Origin: Mycobacterium conspicuum | Lineage (GTDB): Bacteria; Actinomycetota; Actinomycetes; Mycobacteriales; Mycobacteriaceae | Direction of reading: 5' to 3' | Length of the DNA stretch: 64,000 nucleotides | NCBI RefSeq assembly: GCF_010730195.1 | Contig: NZ_AP022613.1 | Location: 2,480,001-2,544,000, forward strand | Shown: piece by piece, positions 9,636-16,695 of the stretch | Numbering within the stretch: the stretch's first letter is position 1 | How the letters are laid out: the number at the start of each line of letters is the position of its first letter | Translations under genes and position numbers: made by a program | Notes under the pieces: generated by a model | What the model was told of the DNA's origin: nothing | The model's input: the letters and a program-made list of their open reading frames with translations, nothing else | Database searches by the model: none

Positions 9636-10361
9636 ATGGGCGATGCGTCGAGCCGGCTCGAACAGCTTGAGCAGACGCGCGCCGCGGTCGAGGCCCGAAG
9701 AGACGCCGAAGCGCGTGCATTTGAACCCGCCGAAACGCCCGAGGCGCTGATCTTGCGCGTCATCGGAGGGTGGGAAAACCTCCTCGGCGAGGTGAACTTC
9801 ACCCGATTTCACGCCGCTGGCCACGGTGCCGGTCCTCTTAAACCGGAGGAATTGCCGAAGGCCATGCGCGCGGTGGCCGACGCGGCGCGAGTCCGGTGGC
9901 CTCACGAGCTATGGTCTGCTACCGCGGCGAAAGCCAAGCAGGCCCGCCATCAATTGGCTCACATGCTATACATCCTTTCGGTCACGGGTGACATGCCGAA
10001 TCGGACGATCAACATCGTGCGCCTAGGCGCGCCGGGGGCCCCGCGCAAGGCCGCAGATGGTACGCCTGGCGAACTGTCCTGGCGCGATGAGACTTGGTCG
10101 AGCCAAACGAGACACGTTGCGCCGATTCAAGAGCAAACCCTCATTGAGGCCCTTAAAGGGATGAAGTCAATGATCGATTGCTGTCGTGGGCTTCTCCGAA
10201 TTCGGGACATCCTCGCGGATGAGAGTGCCGACCTATCCGACGATAAGGTGATCGATCCCTTCATGTGGCAGGTCAACTGGTGGTTGCCAGAGTGGGGCGA
10301 CCCAAAGACGACGTCGCTTACCGTTGGCCACATCCGCCTGGGGCCGGGCGAGTCGAACTAA
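9636..10361 (+). CDS. Unknown protein with a HEPN-like R-x4-H motif
   Basis: A 241-residue soluble protein; no signal peptide or membrane segment. I do not recognise the family. The N-terminal 30 residues are charged and helical (possible coiled coil). Residues 98-112 contain Arg104-His-Gln-Leu-Ala-His109, which fits the R-x4-6-H motif of HEPN ribonucleases, with a polar residue after the Arg and the LAH ending seen in many of them. The last third is Trp-rich. It is the only cargo gene on the plus strand and has a weak ribosome site. HEPN proteins are common RNA-cutting toxins in defence systems; the assignment here rests on this one motif and is tentative. Confidence 0.6.
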   Translation: MGDASSRLEQLEQTRAAVEARRDAEARAFEPAETPEALILRVIGGWENLLGEVNFTRFHAAGHGAGPLKPEELPKAMRAVADAARVRWPHELWSATAAKAKQARHQLAHMLYILSVTGDMPNRTINIVRLGAPGAPRKAADGTPGELSWRDETWSSQTRHVAPIQEQTLIEALKGMKSMIDCCRGLLRIRDILADESADLSDDKVIDPFMWQVNWWLPEWGDPKTTSLTVGHIRLGPGESN

Positions 10362-10406
10362 CGACATGGCTGCACTAACCTGAAATCAGGCGCGCAGGCC
10401 AAGGGG

Positions 10407-10667
10407 TTAGATGCCTGCGAAGTACTTCGAAACTGCAACCGTGCCATCGAAGTAATTCGCGTGGGTAACCTTCACGGTTTCCAGCGAGTCTGAGCCGATC
10501 AGCACGATTTCGATCGAGTCCGACTCCTTCTTCATCTGCGCACGTTCTAGCCGGGCATACTCAGCCATCGCGCTCTTGGCGTCCGTGCCGAACTCTTTGA
10601 GGTCGACCAGCTGGGCGCGGTTGTGGTCGAACACGAGCAAGAAGTGCTTGAGCTGCGATGCAGTCAT
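10407..10667 (-). CDS. Small partner of the RelA/SpoT-like synthetase (candidate antitoxin)
   Basis: An 86-residue protein beginning MTASQLKHFLLVFDHNRAQL. Its ATG (10667-10665) overlaps the TGA of the synthetase gene in an ATGA junction, so the two are translationally coupled. It has alternating beta-like and charged helical stretches and ends with the pattern SIEIVLIGSDSLETVKVTH. I know of no enzymatic motif in it. In toxSAS systems the antitoxin gene is adjacent to, and often overlaps, the synthetase gene; that is the basis for proposing an antitoxin. It could instead be an accessory subunit. Confidence 0.7.
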   Translation of the reverse strand: MTASQLKHFLLVFDHNRAQLVDLKEFGTDAKSAMAEYARLERAQMKKESDSIEIVLIGSDSLETVKVTHANYFDGTVAVSKYFAGI

Positions 10668-11440
10668 CGATTGACTCCTTGCAGATAGGGTTGGGCGGCG
10701 TCTCTCAGTGTATATACCCGATGTAAAAGCTCTGGGCCCACGGTTTGGCCGTGTTCTTCGAGCGCCATTGCCTCCGACACTGCCGCAAACCAGTCCCGCA
10801 CCGGTGGTGGTCCCCCGCCAGCTTTGATATCGAGTCCGAACCGAGATGTGACGCTCTCGACAGTGTAGGCCCACTCGTGCTGGACCTGTGTGCGCAACTG
10901 CACTTCAATCAGCCGGCCGTGGTATCGGACGATCACATGGACAGCTCGATATCCGTCCGGTTTCGGCTGGTCAACGTAGTCTTTGGTCCTGACCGTCACA
11001 GTTTCGCCCTTGTAGCGGGATTGGACGCGCCGAACTTCATCCAGGCTTCGGAGAACGGCGCGGCAGCCGCCGATGTCGTGCATCCGCCCGAGATTCATGC
11101 GGGGCTCACGACGGAGTTTGTCAATGATCGTCGGAATGCGTTTCAACCGCTGGGAGACCTCGATATCTGCACAGCCCATCGTCGCAACGCGTGACCGCAG
11201 CCCCATCGTTGCAGCGCCGAGGGGGCGCGCATGCGCTGCGCGCCACGCTTCCAGCGTGTCCAATGCGGCGAAGATCTGCTCGGGTGTGATCTCGACCGCG
11301 CCAGAGACCTTGATCCGATTTCCGCTCACCCGCAGGTTGCGCAAGACGTCACCAGCGCGGTTCACCGCGGAGACGCTCGGCACGGACGCAGGCACGTCAG
11401 GGAACGCTACCGCCGCGCACTGACATTGGCGTGGCGGCAA
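10664..11440 (-). CDS. Small RelA/SpoT-type nucleotidyltransferase (toxSAS candidate)
   Basis: A 258-residue protein with a single RelA_SpoT synthetase domain (about residues 75-225). Conserved features seen: HDIGGCR (His121, metal-site Asp122, Arg127), KDYVDQPKPDGYRAVH (Lys153, Asp154, Tyr164, His168), and the catalytic block EVQLRT (Glu179, Gln181, Arg183) followed by HEW. There is no HD hydrolase, TGS or ACT domain, so it is not the housekeeping Rel. Known relatives either make (p)ppGpp or, as toxSAS toxins (FaRel, PhRel, CapRel), pyrophosphorylate the tRNA CCA end and stop translation. Location in a mobile element with a coupled small partner favours the toxin type. An alternative GTG start at 11395 would avoid overlap with the upstream gene. 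Confidence 0.85.
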   Translation of the reverse strand: MPPRQCQCAAVAFPDVPASVPSVSAVNRAGDVLRNLRVSGNRIKVSGAVEITPEQIFAALDTLEAWRAAHARPLGAATMGLRSRVATMGCADIEVSQRLKRIPTIIDKLRREPRMNLGRMHDIGGCRAVLRSLDEVRRVQSRYKGETVTVRTKDYVDQPKPDGYRAVHVIVRYHGRLIEVQLRTQVQHEWAYTVESVTSRFGLDIKAGGGPPPVRDWFAAVSEAMALEEHGQTVGPELLHRVYTLRDAAQPYLQGVNR

Positions 11441-11711
11441 TGACCGACCACGCCGCCGAGACCATCACCCGGGACACCTGGTGCGCTGGCTGTGCGGTCT
11501 GCGCCCGCCGCTGGTGATGTCCTGAACGGCGGACGGCCCGTCGATGCACAGCCCGTGCGGCCAGATAGGTCTCGATCGCTCCGAGGCCGCCTGACGCGAC
11601 CGCCAGGCCCTGGCCGTCGTGCAGCGTGATCACGTGGCCGCGTTGGCTCATTCGCAAGCCCAGGCGCTTGGCGCGCTGACGGGCCTGGCGGGCTCGGTTG
11701 GTACCGGTCAT
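11397..11711 (-). CDS. Small basic protein of unknown function in the element
   Basis: A 104-residue, Arg-rich protein starting MTGTNRARQARQRAKRLGLR. Its ATG overlaps the stop of the 237-residue gene upstream (ATGA at 11711-11708) and its 3' end overlaps the synthetase N-terminus by 44 bases, so it belongs to the minus-strand cargo operon. The basic N-terminus could bind nucleic acid. Residues 22-52 (SQRGHVITLHDGQGLAVASGGL) look like a short folded beta unit. Not recognised; the tail after about residue 60 is low complexity. Confidence 0.5.
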   Translation of the reverse strand: MTGTNRARQARQRAKRLGLRMSQRGHVITLHDGQGLAVASGGLGAIETYLAARAVHRRAVRRSGHHQRRAQTAQPAHQVSRVMVSAAWSVIAATPMSVRGGSVP

Positions 11712-12421
11712 CGCCGCACCGCCGCGGCGCTGGGGCTGTCCCGGCTGATTGCGCTAAGGGCAGTGACCGACAGGCCGGCCGGGTCAACGATGTAGTCGTT
11801 CCCCACCTGGGCCAGCAGGTGCTCGGGCTCGACTACGGCGGCAAAAATCTGCCCAAACTCCCGATAGCCAACGGGACCGCGGCGGGCGAATCGGCGTGCT
11901 GCGCTAAAGTCGCAGGTCCAATTCATCGAGCAAGGCGTGTACCAGCTCTCGACGATCTCGCCATATGGGTCAGCCGGCAGGCCGCGCCAATCCACCCCGA
12001 CCAGGTTCCCGCGGGTGTTGATGCCGATGAACGCAGGGACACAGCCGCGCCACAACGCGATCGGTTCGTGAGGCCGGGCGGCGTGCTCACGGTCGACGGT
12101 GTATCCGTTGGCGCGGAACAGTTCAACCCACCGGCGTCGGTCGAGCTTGGACTCGGCATACTCCCACGATGACCACGCCGCGACAACAGCCCCCGCCATA
12201 GTGGGCCACGCCAGATCAATCGTGCGGTCTGCCACCAGGTTGTCGAGTAGCAACGGAGCATCGGTCTTGACCGCGTGGCTGCACTCGTCAAACACGTTGC
12301 GGGTCATGGCGTCTCCGTCGTAGTGATAGTTGTCGGCGTCCTCGTAGAGGCCGGCTGGCCAATCGGGCCAGGTCCATCGACGATGCTTGATTGCGGGTAG
12401 CTGAAATACGGACGCGGACAT
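11708..12421 (-). CDS. Unknown element protein, possible ADP-ribosyltransferase-like fold
   Basis: A 237-residue soluble protein, ATG 12421. The C-terminal half carries a pattern found in phage and mobile-element proteins: ALWRGC (about residue 120), then NWTCDFSAARRFARRG, then VVEPEHLLAQVGNDYIVDP. An Arg-Gly, an S/NWT-A-FA block and a late acidic residue resemble the R-S-E arrangement of ADP-ribosyltransferase-like proteins, but the middle Ser and final Glu cannot be assigned with confidence. Overlaps the next gene by ATGA. Function unknown; it could be cargo related to the toxin-like genes or an element housekeeping protein. Confidence 0.6.
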   Translation of the reverse strand: MSASVFQLPAIKHRRWTWPDWPAGLYEDADNYHYDGDAMTRNVFDECSHAVKTDAPLLLDNLVADRTIDLAWPTMAGAVVAAWSSWEYAESKLDRRRWVELFRANGYTVDREHAARPHEPIALWRGCVPAFIGINTRGNLVGVDWRGLPADPYGEIVESWYTPCSMNWTCDFSAARRFARRGPVGYREFGQIFAAVVEPEHLLAQVGNDYIVDPAGLSVTALSAISRDSPSAAAVRR

Positions 12422-12497
12422 GGTTACTCCGTTCGGGTTGAGGGGGTTGAGGGGTTGAGGGGTGGAGGGGGATGGAGAACCACCGGTGAGGGGTCGA

Positions 12498-12743
12498 CTA
12501 TTTGGACTTGTCGTCCTGCCAACTGAGGTTGTCCTCCAGCACGACCCGGAGGCAGTTGGCGATCAGCTCTACGACTATGGGACGCGATTCCGGGTCATCA
12601 ACGATCTGCCCGGCGAGTTCGTGGAGCGGCGGTGCGTGGAATGGCGAGTGTTGTTGGCTTATCAAGTCGTCAATGAGCCGCCGAAACGCGGCCGTGATGA
12701 TGCGTTTGTCCTCGGGATCAGGCACCGGGGTTAGCCTTGCCAT
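12498..12743 (-). CDS. Small acidic element protein of unknown function
   Basis: An 81-residue protein (MARLTPVPDPEDKRIITAAF...). ATG 12743 is chosen because a full AGGAGG Shine-Dalgarno sits 9 bases upstream; the longer frame to 12974 runs through the preceding spacer. Predicted mostly helical, acidic C-terminus ending in DDKSK. Lies between the excisionase-like gene and the 237-residue gene on the same strand. Not recognised. Confidence 0.65.
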   Translation of the reverse strand: MARLTPVPDPEDKRIITAAFRRLIDDLISQQHSPFHAPPLHELAGQIVDDPESRPIVVELIANCLRVVLEDNLSWQDDKSK

Positions 12744-12849
12744 TGTGTAATTTCCTCCTGTTGTTGAGTGGGTTGGGATTGCATCGATGGCGGTCCCGCT
12801 CGGTGCTAGAGACACCGGGGCTACGGGGCCGCCGTTTCGTTCGTGGCCG

Positions 12850-13086
12850 CTATGGCGATTTAGTGTTGGCGTCGAGGTAGTCGCGAATGTCGCGGACCCG
12901 ATAGCGGATTCGCCGACCGTCGCGAATGAACCTGGGCCCGGTGCCTTTGTGCCGTTCCTGCGCAAGCACGGCAACAGTGGTCCCGCGATACTCGGCCAAC
13001 TGCTGCGGCGTCAGCAGCTCGTCAAGATCGACTGCGCGTGCGGACGCGGCACTTAGAGATTGATTGGGATTGGCGGCAGTGGTCAT
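12850..13086 (-). CDS. Excisionase-like MerR/helix-turn-helix DNA-binding protein
   Basis: A 78-residue protein with one winged helix-turn-helix of the excisionase/MerR_17 type: LLTPQQLAEYRGTTVAVLAQ, then the wing region GPRFIRDGRRIRYRVRDIRDYL. In phages and genomic islands such proteins bend att-site DNA to direct excision and often repress their own promoter. It diverges from the integrase gene across a 208-bp spacer and heads the minus-strand cargo genes, so it may act as both directionality factor and operon regulator. Confidence 0.85.
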   Translation of the reverse strand: MTTAANPNQSLSAASARAVDLDELLTPQQLAEYRGTTVAVLAQERHKGTGPRFIRDGRRIRYRVRDIRDYLDANTKSP

Positions 13087-13294
13087 CTATCTCCTGCTCC
13101 TTGCCGGTCGGATATCTCGGATACCTACCGGGCCGGTGCAGTCCACGCCTCTGCCGCGAACGTTAACACGAAATTGATGACTACTGAAGTAGACTCACGA
13201 CAATTCACAGGCTGAATACGATTGCGAGTCAACCTATTTGCCTTCATTCTGAGGCATTGTGCATCACTGTGCCAGGCACGGTTAGGGGTTTGCG
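13087..13294. promoter_or_regulatory. Divergent xis/int control region
   Basis: The 208-bp spacer between the excisionase-like and integrase genes must hold both promoters. A 12-bp palindrome CTACTGAAGTAG lies at 13181-13192, and two direct repeats of cggata(t/c)ct occur near 13110-13125. The spacer is visibly less GC-rich than the flanks. These are plausible operator sites for the excisionase-like protein; no promoter consensus is assigned. Confidence 0.5.
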
Positions 13295-14503
13295 ATGGCG
13301 AGCATCACCAAGTACAGAACGGCGTCGGGCCTCGAGAAATGGCGCGTCCAGTACTGGACGCCGGAAAACAAATTGACCGGCGCACGCGGCTTTACCACTA
13401 AGCGCGAGGCCGAGATCTACGCCGCGACCGTCACCGTCAGCAAGGCCCGCGGGGAGTACATCGATCCGGCCGACGCGCGTGTGACGGTAGGCGACCTCGG
13501 ACCGGGCTGGCTGGCGCGGCGCAGCCATCTCAAGCCCTCGACGCGCCGGCGCGAAGAAATCGCGTGGCGGGTGCACGTCGAGCCGCGCTGGGGCCGCGTC
13601 AAACTCGCCGATATCCGGCACAGCGCCGTCCAGTCATGGGTCGCCCAGATGGGACGCGAGGTCACCGACGCGGACGGCGAAGTCACTAAGCGCGCCAGCG
13701 GAGCCGTCAGCGTGCGTGCGGCTTTCGACGTGCTGGCCAAGATCGTCGATGAAGCGGTACGCGACCGCCGGCTGATGACCAATCCGGCGCGTGGCGTGAA
13801 GCTGCCGCGCAAAGTAAAACGGGAGCACCGCTATTTGACCGACACCCAAGTGTGGGACCTAGCGGGCCAGGCCGGACCGGACAAGGGCGTCATCGTCCTG
13901 GTGCTCGCCTACTGCGGGCTGCGCTGGGGCGAGCTGGCCGGGCTGCACGTCGCCGATATCGACACTCTGCGCCGGCGCATCCACGTACGGCGCAACGCGG
14001 TCAACGTCGGCGGCGTGATCGAAGTCGGAACGCCCAAGACGCACGAACGGCGGTCGATCCCGTTTCCGCGGTTTCTAGTCGAGCCGTTGGCCGCAGCCTG
14101 CCAAGGCAAGGGTCGCGACGGCATTGTGTTCCCGGCTACCGATGGCACCTACGCGAAGTCGCCAGGGGCAAACACATGGTTTTCTGGCGCGGTGGGGCGG
14201 TGTGTCGCTGCCGCTGATGCCGCTCGCGAGGCTGAGCGCAAGGCGCAGCGTGCCGGCCATGAACCGATGGCAGCGGCATTCCCGCACATCACTCCGCACG
14301 ATCTGCGTCACACCGCCGCGTCGCTGGCCGTTTCGGCAGGCGCGAATGTCAAAGCGGTACAGAAGATGCTGGGGCACAAGTCCGCGGTGATGACTTTGGA
14401 CACCTATGCCGACCTGTTCGACAAGGACGCCGAAGCGGTGGCCGACGCGCACGACGCGCGCCTAGCAGGGGTCGTCTTCCCCGTAAATGTAGTCAGAATG
14501 TAG
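13295..14503 (+). CDS. Tyrosine-type site-specific integrase
   Basis: A 402-residue phage-type integrase. N-terminal arm-binding segment to about residue 65, core-binding SAM-like domain to about 160, then the catalytic domain with Arg210 (YCGLRWGEL), Lys248 (GTPKTHERR), His335 and Arg338 (HDLRH), His361 (MLGHKS) and the nucleophile Tyr371 (DTYADLF). All catalytic residues are present. It integrates the element into the tRNA gene 75 bp downstream. The last codons (V-N-V-V-R-M-stop) are themselves encoded by the right arm-type repeat at 14486-14508, so coding sequence and recombination site overlap. Confidence 0.96.
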   Translation: MASITKYRTASGLEKWRVQYWTPENKLTGARGFTTKREAEIYAATVTVSKARGEYIDPADARVTVGDLGPGWLARRSHLKPSTRRREEIAWRVHVEPRWGRVKLADIRHSAVQSWVAQMGREVTDADGEVTKRASGAVSVRAAFDVLAKIVDEAVRDRRLMTNPARGVKLPRKVKREHRYLTDTQVWDLAGQAGPDKGVIVLVLAYCGLRWGELAGLHVADIDTLRRRIHVRRNAVNVGGVIEVGTPKTHERRSIPFPRFLVEPLAAACQGKGRDGIVFPATDGTYAKSPGANTWFSGAVGRCVAAADAAREAERKAQRAGHEPMAAAFPHITPHDLRHTAASLAVSAGANVKAVQKMLGHKSAVMTLDTYADLFDKDAEAVADAHDARLAGVVFPVNVVRM

Positions 14504-14508
14504 TCACG
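14486..14508. promoter_or_regulatory. Right arm-type integrase binding repeats (predicted)
   Basis: A 23-bp block identical to 9507-9529: two tandem 11-bp repeats aatgtagtca(g/c). It spans the integrase stop codon. Predicted arm-type binding site. Confidence 0.7.
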
Positions 14509-14575
14509 GGCGTCGGTGGGGACGCAATTCATCGGTCCCGCTAAGCCTCTGACCTGCAATGACATTCGGCATTGG

Positions 14576-14601
14576 CGTGGTGCCCTCGGTGGGATTCGAA
14601 C
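14576..14601. repeat. Right attachment-site core within the tRNA 3' end
   Basis: 26 bp identical to 9375-9400, covering the encoded CCA, the acceptor 3' strand and half of the T arm. It restores the tRNA 3' end after integration. Confidence 0.92.
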
Positions 14602-14654
14602 CCACACTGGACGGGTTTTGAGTCCGTTTCCTCTGCCAGTTGGGATACGAGGGC
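14578..14654 (-). tRNA. tRNA with CAA anticodon (Leu, UUG codons)
   Basis: Cloverleaf on the minus strand: acceptor GCCCTCG/CGAGGGC, discriminator A and encoded CCA, T arm GTGGG-TTCGAAT-CCCAC, anticodon loop CTCAAAA giving anticodon CAA. CAA reads leucine UUG codons. Oddly the variable region is only five bases (CCAGT), whereas bacterial tRNA-Leu normally has a long class II variable arm. There are also two weak pairs, 13-22 (C-A) and 31-39 (A-C). The 3' end is the integration site of the adjacent element and is intact. Confidence 0.85.
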
Positions 14655-14778
14655 GTGTGCGGTTGAGGTGCGGCCACCCAACCTTAGAGCAGCCTCCCAC
14701 CATAGAGGATGGGCCGGGGCCGTCGCTTCGGACGCCCCGACGTTCCTGGTCACAGCCGCCCACGACACAATATCCGTC

Positions 14779-15402
14779 ATGACAGGCCTCACGACTGACG
14801 CCGACGCCAAACCGGCGCGCCGAGTCCTCATCGCCGAAGACGAAGCGCTGATCAGGATGGATCTGGCCGAGATGCTGCGGGACGAGGGTTACGACATCGT
14901 CGGGGAGGCCGGCGACGGTCAGGAGGCCGTCGAACTGGCCGAGCAGCACAAGCCCGATCTGGTGATCATGGACGTCAAGATGCCGCGCCGCGACGGAATC
15001 GACGCCGCGTCGGAGATCGCCAGCAAACGCATCGCGCCGATCGTGGTGCTGACCGCCTTCAGCCAGCGCGACCTCGTCGAGCGGGCACGCGACGCCGGCG
15101 CGATGGCGTATCTGGTGAAGCCGTTCACCGTCAGCGATCTGATCCCGGCCATCGAACTGGCCGTCAGCCGGTTCGCCGAGATCACCGAGCTGGAACACGA
15201 GGTCGCGACGTTGGCGGATCGGCTGGAGACCCGCAAGATCGTCGAGCGGGCCAAGGGCCTGCTACAGGTCAAACAGGGCATGACCGAGCCCGAGGCGTTC
15301 AAGTGGATTCAACGCGCCGCCATGGACCGGCGGACCAGCATGAAGCGGGTCGCCGAAGTCGTGCTGGAAACGCTCGGGGACGCGCCCAAAGAGGACGGTT
15401 AA
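14779..15402 (+). CDS. pdtaR: ANTAR-type response regulator (antiterminator)
   Basis: A 207-residue two-domain regulator matching Rv1626. The receiver domain (about residues 14-130) has acidic residues at 20-22, phospho-acceptor Asp65 in VIMDVKMP and the conserved Lys in VKPF. The C-terminal ANTAR domain (about 145-205) has the KIVERAKGLL and AFKWIQRAAMDRR motifs that bind dual-hexaloop RNA and prevent transcription termination. Its partner histidine kinase in mycobacteria is PdtaS, encoded elsewhere. ATG 14779 gives a length close to the 205-residue M. tuberculosis protein. Confidence 0.97.
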   Translation: MTGLTTDADAKPARRVLIAEDEALIRMDLAEMLRDEGYDIVGEAGDGQEAVELAEQHKPDLVIMDVKMPRRDGIDAASEIASKRIAPIVVLTAFSQRDLVERARDAGAMAYLVKPFTVSDLIPAIELAVSRFAEITELEHEVATLADRLETRKIVERAKGLLQVKQGMTEPEAFKWIQRAAMDRRTSMKRVAEVVLETLGDAPKEDG

Positions 15403-15408
15403 GCGCAT

Positions 15409-15464
15409 CGAGACTGCGGTCAGATCGAAGTTCCCGCGGTTTTCACGCTCTGGGCGCAGTTTCG
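15409..15464. terminator. Inverted repeat between convergent genes, possible terminator
   Basis: cgagactgcg at 15409-15418 pairs with cgcagtttcg at 15455-15464 (one G-T pair) in the short gap between convergent pdtaR and the thiolase-like gene. There is no U-run; mycobacterial terminators often lack one. Weak call. Confidence 0.35.
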
Positions 15465-15480
15465 GCGAGGGGGCGCAAAG

Positions 15481-16695
15481 CTAGCGCGCGACGATCACCG
15501 ACGAGCCGTGGCCGAACAGGCCCTGGTTGGCGGTGACGCCGACGGTCGCCCCCTCCACCTGCCGGCCGGTGGCCTGCCCGCGCAGCTGCCAGGTCAGCTC
15601 GCAGACCTGCGCGATCGCCTGCGCCGGGATCGCCTCGCCGAAGCACGCCAGTCCGCCGGAGGGGTTGACCGGCACGCGACCGCCGATCGCCGTCGCGCCG
15701 CTGCGCAGCAACTGCTCGGCCTCGCCCTTGGCGCACAGCCCCAAATGCTCATACCAGTCCAGCTCCAAGGCGGTCGACAGGTCGTAGACCTCGGCCAGGC
15801 TCAGGTCTTCGGGCCCGATGCCGGCCTCGGCGTAGGCCGCATCCAGGATCTGGTCCTTGAACACCCGATCGGGCCCGGGCACCACCGCGGTGGAATCCGT
15901 TGCGATGTCCGGCAATTCGGGCAGGTGTTGCGGGTACTGCGGTGTCACCGTGCTCACCGCGCGCACCGACGGCACGCCCTCGAGCGAGCCCAGGTGCTTG
16001 CGGGCGAACTCCGCGCTGGCCACGATCAACGCCGCCGCCCCATCGGAGGTGGCGCAGATGTCCAGCTGCCGCAGCGGGTCGGAAACCACCGGGCTGGCCA
16101 GCACGTCCTCGACCGAGGATTCCTTGCGGTAGCGGGCATTTGGGTTCTGCAGGCCGTGCCGCGAGTTCTTCACCTTCACCGCGGCGAAGTCCTCCGACGT
16201 CGCGCCGTAGAGGTCCATCCGCCGGCGCGCCAGCAGCGCGAAGTACACCGGATTCATCGCGCCGATGAGGTGGAAGCGCTGCCAGTCGGGGTCGTTCTTG
16301 CGTTCGCCGCCGACGGGGGCGAACGCGCCCTTCGGGGTGGTGTCCGCACCGACTACCAACGCCACGTCGCAGAACCCGGCCAGGATGTGGGCGCGCGCGC
16401 TCTGCAACGCCTGCGAGCCGCTGGCACACGCGGCGTAGCTGGAGCTGACCGGCACACCGTTCCAGCCGAGCTTCTGCGCGAACGTCGATCCGGCGATGAA
16501 ACCCGGATAGCCGTTGCGGATGGTGTCCGCGCCGGCGACCAACTGGATCTGCCGCCAATCCAGGCCGGCCTCGGCCAGCGCGGCGCGCGCGGCGACGACA
16601 CCGTATTCGGTGAAGTCCCGGCCCCACTTGCCCCACGGGTGCATGCCGGCGCCGAGGATGTACAGCGGTTCGGGTGCGGTCATGACGCTCGTCAT
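15481..16695 (-). CDS. Thiolase-superfamily lipid enzyme (SCP-2 thiolase-like)
   Basis: A 404-residue protein of the thiolase/lipid-transfer family corresponding to Rv1627c. Seen are the N-terminal beta strand (YILGAGMHPWGKWG), the active-site region YAACASGSQAL with the nucleophilic Cys, and the C-terminal glycine loop NPSGGLACFGEAIPA. Members paired with a DUF35 protein act as acyl-CoA thiolases or retro-aldolases in fatty acid or sterol side-chain breakdown. Its ATG overlaps the stop of the DUF35 gene upstream (16692-16695), so the two probably form one enzyme complex. Confidence 0.9.
   Translation of the reverse strand: MTSVMTAPEPLYILGAGMHPWGKWGRDFTEYGVVAARAALAEAGLDWRQIQLVAGADTIRNGYPGFIAGSTFAQKLGWNGVPVSSSYAACASGSQALQSARAHILAGFCDVALVVGADTTPKGAFAPVGGERKNDPDWQRFHLIGAMNPVYFALLARRRMDLYGATSEDFAAVKVKNSRHGLQNPNARYRKESSVEDVLASPVVSDPLRQLDICATSDGAAALIVASAEFARKHLGSLEGVPSVRAVSTVTPQYPQHLPELPDIATDSTAVVPGPDRVFKDQILDAAYAEAGIGPEDLSLAEVYDLSTALELDWYEHLGLCAKGEAEQLLRSGATAIGGRVPVNPSGGLACFGEAIPAQAIAQVCELTWQLRGQATGRQVEGATVGVTANQGLFGHGSSVIVAR

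Larger units (their letters stand above)
9375..14601. mobile_element. tRNA-borne integrative element carrying candidate defence genes
   Basis: A 5.2-kb segment bounded by a perfect 26-bp direct repeat (9375-9400 and 14576-14601) identical to the 3' end of the tRNA gene at 14578-14654. The tyrosine integrase gene lies at the tRNA end, an excisionase-like gene diverges from it, and paired 11-bp repeats sit just inside both ends. Cargo: one plus-strand gene at the left and six overlapping or closely spaced minus-strand genes (10407-13086). No capsid, portal, terminase, replication or conjugation gene is visible, so it is not a full prophage; a satellite-like element or genomic island is more likely. 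Removing it would leave cya/PE_PGRS/secreted gene next to the tRNA and pdtaR. Confidence 0.92.

Noticed and set aside
9375..14601. Complete prophage
   Set aside because: No structural, lysis, packaging or replication genes and only about 5.2 kb.
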